DNA of 64,000 bases, taken from assembly GCA_003597935.1 (NCBI GenBank), contig QZJT01000124.1, forward strand, positions 1-64,000. The letters run 5' to 3'. Each line of letters starts with the position of its first letter. Position 1 is the stretch's first letter. The notes beneath the pieces were generated by a model that saw nothing but the letters and a program-made list of their open reading frames with translations, was not told the DNA's origin and did not search any database. Source of the DNA: Phycisphaerales bacterium. Lineage in GTDB: Bacteria > Planctomycetota > Phycisphaerae > UBA1845. The position numbers and the translations under genes were made by a program. Below are positions 42,459 to 50,345 of the stretch, piece by piece.

Positions 42459-44174
42459 TCACCGCGGTCCGGTGTGATTGCCGGCCAGCAGCGAGAAATC
42501 GGCCAGGTCCACGTCCCGGTCGCCGTCGAGATCGGCGTTGACGTTCTCGCCGCACTCGGGGGCTGGATCGCGCTGCGGACCGTTGGTGCAGGCGAAGAAT
42601 GCGCGGTAGTCGTCGAGGTCGATGTCCCGGTCGCCGTCGAGGTCGCCGGCCATGCCGAACTCGACCTCGACCCCGGTGGCCGGCCCATTGGCGCGGCCGT
42701 CGCCCGGCGTCACCGTACACGAGACCACGTCACCGTCCCGGGCCGTAAACGCAACCAGGGCGTCCGACTGGCCGGCGCTGACGACGTCGCGCACCACCTC
42801 GCCGCCGACGCGCCACACGTAGCGATAACGAACGATGTCGTAGTCGAGGTCGTCCAACAGCACCGGCGAATCCAGTCGGCAGAACAGCACGTCGTCTTCG
42901 CGCGGAGCGGGTGGATCGAACCGGACTGTCACCGCCACCGGCGGACGGTTGAACTTCGGCGTGCGGCGCTGCCGCACCTCGATCGGCGCCCGCACCATCT
43001 CCTGCCCGTTGAACTCCACCAGAACGTGCCACGTGCCGGTGATCGTGTGCATGTCGGGGACGTCGTACTCCCACCAGAACCAGTACGACCGCCAGACCTC
43101 CTCATTGAAGAAGAACCACGCCGAATCGAGCGCCAGCGAGCCGTCCGGCCGGTAGAACCGCACGCGCCAGTCGCTTTCGACCGGCAGATTGACGCCCTTG
43201 AGCCAGAACCTGATCATAGGATCGTCCAAACCGATCTGGCCCGAGCGCGGCATCTCGAAGGGCAGACCGGGATGTCCGTCGAGGTCCACCTCGGTGGTTG
43301 CGAAGTCCATCAGGTGGAGGTCGTCGTGGTCGAGCGGCTCCTGATCTCGCCAGCCGCTCTCGCCCGGTCGGCAGGGTCCGGCGAAGACTTCCACGGGGAC
43401 CTCGTCGTTCTGCGATTCGAAGTGCAGGTGAGGCCCGTAGCTGTTGCCGCTCGAACCCACCATGCCGATCTGCCGCCCGGCGGGCACGTCGTCGCCGACG
43501 CGGACGGCCACGCTGTTCTTCTTGAGATGGTAGTACCAGGTCCAGCGGCCCTGGCCGTGATCGAGCCCGACGATGTTGCCCTGCTCGCCGCCGTTGACGT
43601 TCTTGTCCGGATAGCCGTCCTGGGCGAAGATGACCCGCCCGGGCAGGACGGCGAACACGGGCACGCCCACGTCCTGCTCGCCGAAGCTGCGGATTTCGGT
43701 GTCGATGCCGGCGTGACCGTCGTAAGTGAACGGGCGACAGTCGAAGTCGTGGAATCCCGGCCCGCCGTCCAGATCTGCGAAGCCGCCGTTGAAGATGTCG
43801 CCGCGCAGACTGCCGGCCATCGGATAAAAGTCATAGAGTCGGGATTCGGCGGCCGCCTCGCCGCCTGCGCGTCCTGGCATCGCCGACGAAGCGCCGTCGG
43901 CTGCGGCCGCTGCCGCCGGTGCCCGCGCCGCGCTGACGGCCTGCCTGACGACTGACCGCAGCGTCGCCGGGACGCAACTCTGGTCGGCCGGTCCCACGGC
44001 GATGGGGCCGCCGCCCCTCAAGCCGCCCGCAAACCGGGCAGCCCCGTTCCGTCCACCAGCGTGTTCCACTGCCAGACGGTCACCGTCAACGCCGGCCGCG
44101 CCATCCCCGCCGCCGCCGGCGCCCAGCCACAGACACATGCCGATAACGCCCGTCACCAGGGTTTCGGAATTCAT
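42459..44174 (-). CDS. Secreted M23 metallopeptidase with dockerin
   Basis: 571 residues. The N-terminus is Gly/Ala-rich with a possible signal (TLVTGVIGMCLWLGAGGGG). The LytM/M23 domain spans about residues 145-250: HAGIDTEIRSF (HxxxD), GRVIFAQDGY, WYYHLKKNSV, GSSGNSYGPHLHFES (HxH). A beta-sandwich region follows, then two type I dockerin segments (GDLDGDRDIDLDDYRAFFACTN and ADLDGDRDVDLADFSLLAGNH) with calcium-binding DxDxDGxxD spacing. It should cleave peptidoglycan or glycine-rich peptides outside the cell. Dockerin tails are frequent in Planctomycetota without obvious cellulosomes. Confidence 0.88.
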   Translation of the reverse strand: MNSETLVTGVIGMCLWLGAGGGGDGAAGVDGDRLAVEHAGGRNGAARFAGGLRGGGPIAVGPADQSCVPATLRSVVRQAVSAARAPAAAAAADGASSAMPGRAGGEAAAESRLYDFYPMAGSLRGDIFNGGFADLDGGPGFHDFDCRPFTYDGHAGIDTEIRSFGEQDVGVPVFAVLPGRVIFAQDGYPDKNVNGGEQGNIVGLDHGQGRWTWYYHLKKNSVAVRVGDDVPAGRQIGMVGSSGNSYGPHLHFESQNDEVPVEVFAGPCRPGESGWRDQEPLDHDDLHLMDFATTEVDLDGHPGLPFEMPRSGQIGLDDPMIRFWLKGVNLPVESDWRVRFYRPDGSLALDSAWFFFNEEVWRSYWFWWEYDVPDMHTITGTWHVLVEFNGQEMVRAPIEVRQRRTPKFNRPPVAVTVRFDPPAPREDDVLFCRLDSPVLLDDLDYDIVRYRYVWRVGGEVVRDVVSAGQSDALVAFTARDGDVVSCTVTPGDGRANGPATGVEVEFGMAGDLDGDRDIDLDDYRAFFACTNGPQRDPAPECGENVNADLDGDRDVDLADFSLLAGNHTGPR

Positions 44175-44613
44175 GGCGCAATCCCCTCTCCACGCGGCCG
44201 CTCAATGCCCATGCTAGCCTCACCCACGGCCGGATTCAACGGCGACCTACCGCGGGCGGGGACGCAACGTTGCGCTGGAACACCGGTGCGACGTATCGAC
44301 GTTGCTCTGCGCTGGAGCTGCGAAGCGGGCGAGGGGCTGAACGCGCCACGCGAGCCGCACGTCGCGCGAAACGCGCGCTGCTTGTCGGCGGACCCGTAGA
44401 ACGTTAGTCTCAAGGCGACGTCATCCGCTATGGTGCGAATCGGCGGAAGTCGGTGGTTCGCGCTGCCGGCGTGCTCTGCGTTTCGAGGCGGCGGATGTCG
44501 GTAGGCGGCGGATGTCGAGAGCCACCGGGATGTCGGCGGTTCGCGGCGGCGGCGTTGGCCACGCTTCGCGTCGGCGAAACTCGGTATTTCGCGGCAGCGA
44601 ACAGACCGGCCGC
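44175..44613. other. Intergenic region with GGCGGATGTCG repeats
   Basis: No gene is supported. Near 44488-44550 GGCGGATGTCGG, GGCGGATGTCGA and GGGATGTCGGCGG form a short imperfect direct-repeat group. The tRNA gene begins at its right edge. Confidence 0.4.
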
Positions 44614-44686
44614 GGGGGTGTAGCTCAGTCGGTAGAGCAACGGCCTTTTAAGCCGTAGGTCTTGGGTTCGAGTCCCAACGCCCTCA
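44614..44686 (+). tRNA. tRNA-Lys (UUU)
   Basis: 73 nt. Acceptor GGGGGTG pairs with CGCCCTC (two G-U); D-arm GCTC..GAGC; anticodon stem ACGGC/GCCGT with loop CTTTTAA, anticodon TTT; T-arm TTGGG-TTCGAGT-CCCAA. Discriminator A; CCA is not encoded. Confidence 0.95.
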
Positions 44687-44871
44687 TTTCGGCCACGCCG
44701 TCGTGCAGGCGCCTTGGATGCGGGGCGCAGGTTCAAGCCGCAACGTGGTCATTCTCGTGTCACGGCGGTGCAGGGACGTGGGTTGCTCTCCATGAGTTCG
44801 AGTCGCGGCGACCCGCTTCACGTTCGATGGTGAGCCGTCGCGGCCGTGAGGTTCAGTTGGGAGGAGACGCT

Positions 44872-45537
44872 ATGGCCACCACGCGCACGCGACAGGCCAA
44901 GGTTCGGGGAGCTGCACCATCCGGGTCCGCGAAGGCCCGCAAGCCAGCCGGGAAACCGAGCGTCCGCGTCCTGACGCGCGCCCAGGTTCCCGCGGCCGTG
45001 AAGCGGATGGCCGCGCCCTCCGGTGCGGATCGGTTCGCGGCCGGTAAGGCTGTGATGCTCACGGCGGAGAGGGATCCCGCCCGCGTCTATCCGCACTTCG
45101 ACGGCGTCGCCGCCCTGCTGGCGGGTGAGGGCAAGATCGTGCGGTGGAACGCGATGCAGATCCTCGCGGCGATGGCGGCGGTGGACGAGGAGCACAAGCT
45201 GGACGGCGTGCTGGACGCCTACCTGACCTTCACCTGCGGCCCCAACCTGGTGACCGCCGCCAACGCGATCCAGGGCGCCGGGCGGATCGCGGCCGCTCGG
45301 CCGGACCTGAAAGACCGGATCGTGTCGGACTTGCTGGGCGTCGAGAACGCGACCTATGGCACGGCCGAGTGCCGCAACGTGGCCATCGGGCAGGTGCTCA
45401 CCGTCCTGGCAGCGCTCGGGCCGGACGTCTGTTGCCGGCCTGACGTGTCCGATTTCGTGCGCCGGCAGCAGAGCAACCCGCGGCCGGCCGTGGCGAAGCA
45501 GGCGAAGCGGATGGTGGCGAATCTCGACGGCGCGTAA
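44872..45537 (+). CDS. HEAT-repeat-like small protein
   Basis: 221 residues from ATG 44872 with GGGAGGAG upstream. A basic, disordered N-terminus (TRTRQAKVRGAAPSGSAKARKPAGK) precedes paired helices: ADRFAAGKAVMLTAERDPARVYPHFDGVAALL, VRWNAMQILAAMAAVDEEHKLDGVLDAYL, and ATYGTAECRNVAIGQVLTVLAALGPDVC, which resemble an ARM/HEAT solenoid. The basic tail may bind nucleic acid; no catalytic motif. Function unknown. Confidence 0.72.
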   Translation: MATTRTRQAKVRGAAPSGSAKARKPAGKPSVRVLTRAQVPAAVKRMAAPSGADRFAAGKAVMLTAERDPARVYPHFDGVAALLAGEGKIVRWNAMQILAAMAAVDEEHKLDGVLDAYLTFTCGPNLVTAANAIQGAGRIAAARPDLKDRIVSDLLGVENATYGTAECRNVAIGQVLTVLAALGPDVCCRPDVSDFVRRQQSNPRPAVAKQAKRMVANLDGA

Positions 45538-45616
45538 CCGCGACGGTACGGCCTGTTTCGTTGCGCGGCTCGCCCCGGTGACGAACCTCACGGGCGGCGC
45601 AGGAGTCCGCCGATCG

Positions 45617-45850
45617 AGTGAGCCACCCCTGCGGCAGCGGGTGCTGGGGGGCGGCTCAAGATCAAAACCGATTCGCCGGAGAGCCACCCCTGCGGCAGCG
45701 GGTGCTGGCAGTCCATCCCGTCCATGCAGTCCATCCCGTCCATCCCGTCCATTCACCCCTGCGGCACCGGGTGCTGGCAGTCCATCCCGTCCATGCAGTC
45801 CATCCCGTCCATCCCGTCCATTCACCCCTGCGGCACCGGGTGCGGGGCAG
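45617..45850 (+). repeat. Minisatellite of CCATCCCGT and CACCCCTGCGGCA units
   Basis: Two to four copies of a unit CACCCCTGCGGCACCGGGTG alternate with runs of CCATCCCGT 9-mers. The two complete compound units are about 70 bp apart (45711-45780 and 45781-45850) and nearly identical, so the array is recent. Confidence 0.85.
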
Positions 45851-45864
45851 CATCATCGGCTTCT

Positions 45865-46010
45865 CTGAGCGAGCCGCGGGTTCGAAGCCCGCGCGGACTC
45901 TCCCGTTGAGTGTGGTCCCAAGCCGGCAGCGCCTTTCTCCCCTGCTGCCAGGCTGGAGCCCGGCGGTCCCGGAGGCGTCCGCTGATTCTGTCAGGGACCC
46001 CCGCGGCGCC
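45865..46010 (+). repeat. Composite interspersed element
   Basis: Begins GAGCGAGCCGCGGGTTCGAA then GCCCGCGCGG and ends with CAGGCTGGAGCCCGGCGGTC about 80 nt later. The same two-part arrangement recurs at 49505-49640 and 53128-53280; shorter single-part copies occur elsewhere. Confidence 0.75.
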
Positions 46011-46021
46011 GACATTCGTCG

Positions 46022-46050
46022 TTGCCTTTGCCGTCGGAACGAGCTATCTT
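46022..46050 (+). promoter_or_regulatory. rnpB promoter
   Basis: TTGCCT (46022-46027), 17-nt spacer, TATCTT (46045-46050); the predicted start lies 7 nt on, at the first base of the P1 helix. Confidence 0.75.
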
Positions 46051-46133
46051 CTCTTTGGCGGAGTGGGCGGAGGCGATCGCGTTCCCGGCATCCCGCGCTG
46101 CGCGTCGTACAGCGCCCGGAAGGCGACTACACT

Positions 46134-46187
46134 CTGAGCCCCCGCATTCATGCGGGGGTCCACCGGCTGGAAGCCGGTGCCACACAC
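46134..46187 (+). repeat. Palindromic repeats inside rnpB P3 arm
   Basis: CCCCCGCATTCATGCGGGGG and CACCGGCTGGAAGCCGGTGCCACA, the same two families as at 7.6 and 9.6 kb, sit in the apical part of the extended P3 stem. Confidence 0.88.
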
Positions 46188-46306
46188 AGGACGCGTCGCG
46201 CGGGATGCCGGGGATGAGGAAAGTCCGAACTGGACAGGGCGCGGTGGTTGTTAACGGCAACCCGGCGTGAGCCGAGGGAAAGTGCCACAGAAAACACACC
46301 GCCTAA

Positions 46307-46437
46307 GCTGGAGACTAGAGACTGGAGAACTAGAGACTAGAAAGAACAACCTATCGAAGCACGATGCCCATCGCGGCGCAGGCGTGCCGCTCTTTCTAGT
46401 TTCTAGTTCTCCAGTCTCCAGTCTCTAGTCTCTAGCC
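46307..46437 (+). repeat. 7-8 nt repeats forming rnpB P12 arm
   Basis: The 5' arm (46307-46347) is units of GAGACTA, GAGACTG, GAGAACTA; the 3' arm (46389-46437) is the reverse complement with one extra unit. The arms can pair for about 40 bp, with a 41-nt loop containing a further small stem. Confidence 0.9.
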
Positions 46438-46720
46438 GGTAAGGGTGAAAAGGTGCGGTAAGAGCGCACCGCGTCCGCCGTGAGGCGGATGGCAGGGTAA
46501 ACCCCACCGCCAGCAAGCCCAAATAGGCGGCAAGAGGCGGCCCGTCTCGATGGGGGCTTCGGCCCCTGAAAGCCGCGGGTAGGGTGCAAGAGCCGTCGGG
46601 CGACCGGCGGCCTCAGATGAATGATCGCCCGGGCGATCCGCAGGGCCGGCGCGCCTCCGCGCGTGACCGGCCCCCAAACAGATCGCCCGACAGAATTCGG
46701 CTTACCACGCCCACTCCGCC

Positions 46721-46943
46721 GATCTTGTTTTCTGCGTGCGATCACGAGCCGGCACGGGAGCGCGGGCCTGTGCCGGCGGGAGGGGTGCGTGGCGCGGTCT
46801 GGCGCTGTGATGCGCAGGCCTACCCACGCCGTGGCGGGGCTCATCGGACATTCTCGGCCTGGGGAGGCGGCGCCTGCGGCCCGCGCGGCCTGGCTGCGCG
46901 ACGCTCCGCGTCGCTGCGCCAGGCCGTGCCAGCCGCCCGTGAC
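46721..46943. other. Region between rnpB and tmRNA-like repeat
   Basis: No gene is supported. A stem CTGGCTGCGCGACGCTCC with its complement near 46895-46922 may terminate transcription. Confidence 0.35.
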
Positions 46944-47050
46944 TGGAGGCGGGGGGAATTGAACCCCCGTCCCGCGGCGGATCCGGACAGGCTTCTACGT
47001 GCGTATTCGGTCGTTTAGTTCTCGGACTCGCCGGCACCGGCCGACAGGCT
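46944..47050 (-). repeat. Displaced copy of the tmRNA 3' end (candidate att site)
   Basis: 107 nt matching the 3' 107 nt of ssrA at 49651-49757 in the same orientation, with 5 mismatches by eye. It includes the acceptor 3' strand, the T-arm (GGGGGTTCAATTCCCCC on the minus strand) and the following pseudoknot, and stops sharply within AGGCT. No tmRNA 5' half follows. Confidence 0.85.
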
Positions 47051-47291
47051 GGACGCACGCCCCACGCTGCCGACGCGTAGCCAAACCGGCATGGATGTTC
47101 GTCCGCAGCTCGTGGCGGATGGCGGCGTTGCTTGCGGCACGCCCGCACGGCGCTACAATCGTCTTCGGTCACGGCTTTGCGTTCGGGACGAAGTGCCGCC
47201 GCCGAGCGGACCAGGGATGATACAAGGGGGGCGGTGAAACGTCCGCTCCAGCACGTGGCGTGACCGCACGGAGTTGATGGGGAGGTGCGCG

Positions 47292-47378
47292 ATGATCGAC
47301 AATTTCAATGAACTCCTATTCCAGACGCTGCTGTTTATGGCCGTCTTGACGGTGCTGGTGGCGTTCGCCCTCGGGTAA
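47292..47378 (+). CDS. 28-residue hydrophobic small protein
   Basis: Too short for the ORF track. Reads MIDNFNELLFQTLLFMAVLT followed by VLVAFALG and TAA: a short polar N-terminus, then one membrane helix. A strong GGGGAGGT lies 6 nt before ATG, and TACAAT near 47154 could be its -10 box. No homology claim; size resembles KdpF-like or toxin-like single-TM peptides. Confidence 0.55.
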   Translation: MIDNFNELLFQTLLFMAVLTVLVAFALG

Positions 47379-47888
47379 CAACTACATCTGGTGGGCAGTG
47401 CAACCGAGCGGACCGCCCGCGCTGGCCACGCCGCCCGCCGGGTTATGGCTCGGTGGCGGCGGTTGCATCTGGGCAAACCACACTCGCCGCTCCGCGACGA
47501 GTGGCTTGCGGCAACGACCCCTCCGCCCCCGCTTCGGACTTCACGCCGGACGGTCTCATCGTCAAGTCGAGTCAGGCGCGCTGGACTGCTGGACCCCGCC
47601 TCGGCGACAGCGACTTGGCGCGGATTGGGACAATCCGCGAGGCCAAAGGGGGACGAGACAGCGGGCTCATTCCGTGACTTGCTCTTGTGGAGCAAGGCGG
47701 AGGCGAAGCGAAGCAACGGCAGCGACTAAGAATCGCTGCGATTCTCGCCACGGAGCCCGGATGCAAGTGTCCCGGCTTTTTTCGTTCGGCGCTGGGACGG
47801 GGTAGGCTTCGTCCGACCGCGGCAGATTCAGCGATGGCCTTTCTCAGGACTCCGTATAATTGGGTCATGCCGCGTGCGCGTTGGTCTA
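47379..47888. other. Gene-poor stretch within the island
   Basis: No ORF here has protein-like composition and no RNA motif is recognised. Confidence 0.35.
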
Positions 47889-48305
47889 TCAGGGGGATTG
47901 ATTGTCGCGGAGCATCTGAACGACTTGAAGGACAAGTGTTACGCTCGATACAACTGCGGCGATAACTGCTGCCCATTTCGCGACAACGAGGTTCTGTATC
48001 TCAGCTTGCGTCTTGCGTGCTTCGTCCTCGGGGATTCCCAAATGGTGGCAGAGGCGTAGCCACATCGGGCGGTTATTCATTCGTGCCGCCAAGAGAGTAA
48101 GCGTCCAATCTGGTCGCCATGAAACGGGATCGACATGACGTTGCGCACAGGTTGCCGCATTCGTGAGGGCTACTATTGTCCCGTCTCCGAGCAATTCGAC
48201 ACCGGCAAACTCCCGCATCAGAGTCGCAAACTCATCATATGTCATGGACTCAAGGCGGTTGGCTACGGCGTGGTAGTCGGATATTGCGTTACGTTTGCTC
48301 TTCAC
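47889..48305 (-). CDS. Small protein with C-terminal membrane helix
   Basis: 138 residues, MKSKRNAISDYHAVANRLES at the N-terminus and VAAVVSSVTLVLQVVQMLRD-like TM at the end. The middle (WRPDWTLTLLAARMNNRPMWLRLCHHLGIPEDEARKTQAEI) is helical. Codon use is less GC-rich than in the flanks. Unknown function; cargo of the ssrA island, possibly coupled to the next gene upstream. Confidence 0.6.
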   Translation of the reverse strand: MKSKRNAISDYHAVANRLESMTYDEFATLMREFAGVELLGDGTIVALTNAATCAQRHVDPVSWRPDWTLTLLAARMNNRPMWLRLCHHLGIPEDEARKTQAEIQNLVVAKWAAVIAAVVSSVTLVLQVVQMLRDNQSP

Positions 48306-48414
48306 GTCGTGTCTCCGGTTAGGTATGGTCGTAAGGATAAATCTGAAGCGTCACCCATCCATTATGTCAATGCGGGTCGCGGGCCAGAGTCACGCGGCGA
48401 CATAAAGAAATAGT

Positions 48415-49122
48415 TTACCTTGCATTCCAGCCGATCTTCTGATACTGTATAGGAGTCATCTGTTCGAATATGCCTTCGGGGCAATCGGCGGTGATCTGGA
48501 ACGCGTCTGACGGGGGGCGATTGCGCGTAGCGACGTAGATAATCAGGCCACTCTGCCGCCCCGAATCCAGTTTATCGATGAAGAGGGACGCCACGTTGTT
48601 AGCGGATCTCACCGGTCTCATAGTCAACGGTTTGCCGTTGGCCAGACGTACGTCACTGGGGGATGCGACGTGGAGGGAACCGCTGCCGTTGTATTTGATG
48701 CGCACGTGAATGTTGGGCAGCGACGTTTTGGTCAGATTCGCCAGACGAACGGTAAAGACCCATGCACTCGGCGAGTAGCCGAGGTTGAGAAATCCATAGT
48801 GATATGCGGGCTGGAAATCAACGTAGTCGGTGGTAGAAACAAGAGGCGGTAGCGATGGGCGAAGTTTATCAAGATGGAAATCGGGCTCATCGAGACTTCC
48901 GGTAGGTATTTCAAGTCTTCGATTACAGTAGCTGGACGCTTGGGTAGACAAGAAAGTGAGGAATGCGGCTATGATTGCAAGGACCAAACTTTGGCGGAAT
49001 GAGTACCCGCCGGATCGCGCGTGATTAGTCGGAGTTGTAGTCGCCAAAGTCGTGCCTCTCAATAGCAACACAAGCGGCTCCGACGGACGCAATGTCACGT
49101 TTGGCGTATGCATCCATTGCAC
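48415..49122 (-). CDS. Single-TM protein, unknown, island cargo
   Basis: Up to 235 residues. A membrane segment (SLVLAIIAAFLTFLSTQASS) precedes an extracytoplasmic domain of mostly beta pattern (WVFTVRLANLTKTSLPNIHVRIKYNGSGSLHVASPSDV, NNVASLFIDKLDSG, IIYVATRNRPP). The ATG at 49122 lies within the integrase fragment; an in-frame TTG close to the integrase stop is an alternative start that reduces the overlap to about 25 nt. Codon use is AT-richer than chromosomal genes. Confidence 0.6.
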   Translation of the reverse strand: MQWMHTPNVTLRPSEPLVLLLRGTTLATTTPTNHARSGGYSFRQSLVLAIIAAFLTFLSTQASSYCNRRLEIPTGSLDEPDFHLDKLRPSLPPLVSTTDYVDFQPAYHYGFLNLGYSPSAWVFTVRLANLTKTSLPNIHVRIKYNGSGSLHVASPSDVRLANGKPLTMRPVRSANNVASLFIDKLDSGRQSGLIIYVATRNRPPSDAFQITADCPEGIFEQMTPIQYQKIGWNAR

Positions 49123-49429
49123 CGCTAAACTTCTGTCCCGCCAGTATCTTTGCGGCCTTTTCGTTCACGTCCGGTGAATTGACCGCGGCGGAATCGGCTC
49201 CATCCCGAATATGCTCCAGTTTGAGGGACTTCGGAAGTCCGTTGCGGTCCCGAAAGCGCCGATTTGCGTTGCGAAGTGCCTGCGCCGCATACCCCCCGCT
49301 AACGTCGTTCAGGAATACAAACGTCTGGCTCGGATGAGCCTTCAACCAATCCCGCAACGCCACGATTGGCCGCTCCCACAACATGGCTACCCTCGGAGTC
49401 CGCGGTTCCACCCGTTCAGAATAGGTCAT
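49025..49429 (-). pseudogene. Tyrosine recombinase (integrase) C-terminal remnant
   Basis: 134 residues. SLKLEHIRDGADSAAVNS resembles the HxxR box (HIRDGA), followed by AKILAGQKFSGAMDAYAKRDIASVGAACVAIERHDFG, like the LxGHR...YxxR ending of planctomycete phage-type integrases with a tyrosine at AYAKR. The N-terminal arm-binding domain and the first catalytic Arg region are missing, so it is a fragment. It is adjacent to ssrA, as expected of an integrase that used this site. Confidence 0.68.
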
Positions 49430-49504
49430 TTTTGCCTCGGTGGCAACGGCCGAGGGGGGCGGCGCGGAACCGCGAGGGTGGACAGCCGGCGCAGCGGGCG
49501 GTGG

Positions 49505-49640
49505 ATGGCGAGCCGCGCGGCCTCAGCCCGCGCGGAGTTCCCGCGTCAGCGATGCCCCGCTCCTGTAGCGGTCTCTCGCCATGCCGCCAGGCTGGAGCCG
49601 GGCGGTCCCAGGGGCGAGCCGCCGCTTGTGTCACGCCCGC
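49505..49640 (+). repeat. Composite interspersed element next to ssrA
   Basis: GCGAGCCGCGCGGCCTCAGC then GCCCGCGCGGAG, followed about 60 nt later by CAGGCTGGAGCCGGGCGGTC. Same two-part structure as 45865-46010 and 53128-53280. Confidence 0.75.
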
Positions 49641-49650
49641 GTCGCGCGAA

Positions 49651-50003
49651 TGGAGGCGGGGGGAATTGAACCCCCGTCCCGCGGTGGATCCGGACAGGCT
49701 TCTACGTGTGTATTCGGTCGTTTGTTTCTCGGACTCGCCGGCGCCGGCCGACAGGCTTCGGGTCGTCCCAGCCCGACTGTGTCTTGCGGCCGCGCGGTCA
49801 GGCGTCGCGCGGCCGCCAGCCCGCTGTCGTCGTCCTGCGGAATAGCGGGCGTCATCCGCAGGACGGGCTGACCTTAGTTAGGCAGCCATGGCGAACTGAG
49901 TGTTGCCATTTAAGGTTTCCGCCGGAGGATTAACGAGGCCAACCGACGATCCTCGACACGCAACCTGCCTTTCACGTCACCCGGTCGAATCCGATCGCCC
50001 CCG
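49651..50003 (-). ncRNA. ssrA: Transfer-messenger RNA
   Basis: One-piece tmRNA, 353 nt. 5' end GGGGGCGATCGGATTCGAC pairs with 3' CGCCTCC (7 bp, discriminator A, no CCA); T-arm GGGGGTTCAATTCCCCC. Rescues stalled ribosomes with SmpB. The tag reading frame that ends in TAA at 49879-49881 gives ..GNTQFAMAA, with the hydrophobic -AMAA ending that proteases recognise; the exact resume codon (GGC or AAT) is uncertain. Pseudoknot-forming GC stems lie between tag and 3' end. Its 3' 107 nt are duplicated at 46944. Confidence 0.95.
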
Positions 50004-50068
50004 GTGCGGCCGCGCCGCGACGTGCGCCGGTGGACCGGGCATCGCCGCGGCGGCACAGCCTGCTTGGG

Positions 50069-50074
50069 ATTATA
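50069..50074 (-). promoter_or_regulatory. ssrA -10 box
   Basis: Perfect TATAAT on the minus strand about 60 nt before the mature 5' end; RNase P would remove the leader. The -35 is weak. Confidence 0.5.
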
Positions 50075-50266
50075 CCCGACCATCGGCAAGCCGGACAGCG
50101 GGCCGCCGGTGTGACGGAGGTGCTCTGTTCCGGGGCCGCGACGCGGCCTGGGGGCTGTATCCGCGGGTGACGCCCGCAGACGGGCTTCGCGCCCGCTGCT
50201 CGCTCGGAAGAGGCACCGATGCGGTCGCGCACCGGGGCTCTCGGCCCGCCCGGCCGGCTGCGGCGC

Positions 50267-50297
50267 TTGACTGGACACCTGCCGTCTGCCCCATAAT
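50267..50297 (+). promoter_or_regulatory. Promoter of VWA gene
   Basis: TTGACT (50267-50272), 19-nt spacer, CATAAT (50292-50297), 49 nt before ATG 50346. The ribosome-binding site is AAAGGAG. Confidence 0.5.
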
Positions 50298-50345
50298 GCG
50301 CCAGTCGTCGATCGGACACGGTTTCTGCCCAAAGGAGTCTCCCCC

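Larger units (their letters stand above)
46057..46720 (+). ncRNA. rnpB: RNase P RNA, bacterial A-type, enlarged
   Basis: Catalytic RNA that trims tRNA 5' ends. P1 is perfect: 46057 GGCGGAGTGGGCG pairs with 46708-46720. CR-I GAGGAAAGTCCGAACT, GGGAAAGTGCCACAGAAA (P10/11 side), AAGGGTGAAAAGGTGCGGTAAGAGCGCACC and CR-V-like ACAGAATTCGGCTTA are all present in order. Total 664 nt, against about 380-420 usual. The excess is in two arms: P3 (46084-46212), whose 23-bp extended stem is capped by two palindromic repeats, and P12 (46307-46437), built from 7-8 nt repeats in inverted orientation. The core looks complete, so it should be functional. Confidence 0.95.
46944..49757. mobile_element. Decayed genomic island integrated at the 3' end of ssrA
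   Basis: About 2.7 kb bounded by direct repeats of the tmRNA 3' end. Inside, GC is visibly lower than in the flanks (47.9-49.4 kb). The gene nearest ssrA is a C-terminal tyrosine-recombinase fragment, the usual position for an island integrase. The other cargo is two small membrane-associated ORFs and a 28-codon ORF. Size and the broken integrase say it is no longer mobile. The order of events is inference. Confidence 0.72.
50004..50345. other. Intergenic region between ssrA and the VWA gene
   Basis: Holds divergent promoters and a diverged interspersed element near 50185-50220 (GGGCTTCGCGCCCGC then GCTCGCTCGGAAGAGGC). No ORF is supported. Confidence 0.45.

Noticed and set aside
45868-45890. 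tRNA T-arm-like GGTTCGAAGCCC
   Set aside because: Part of the composite repeat; no acceptor, D or anticodon arm around it.
46425-46844. 139- and 113-residue ORFs over rnpB
   Set aside because: They cross RNase P RNA, whose conserved motifs explain the sequence.
46944-47050. Second complete tmRNA gene
   Set aside because: Only the 3' 107 nt match; no GGATTCGAC-type 5' half or tag region follows within 300 nt.
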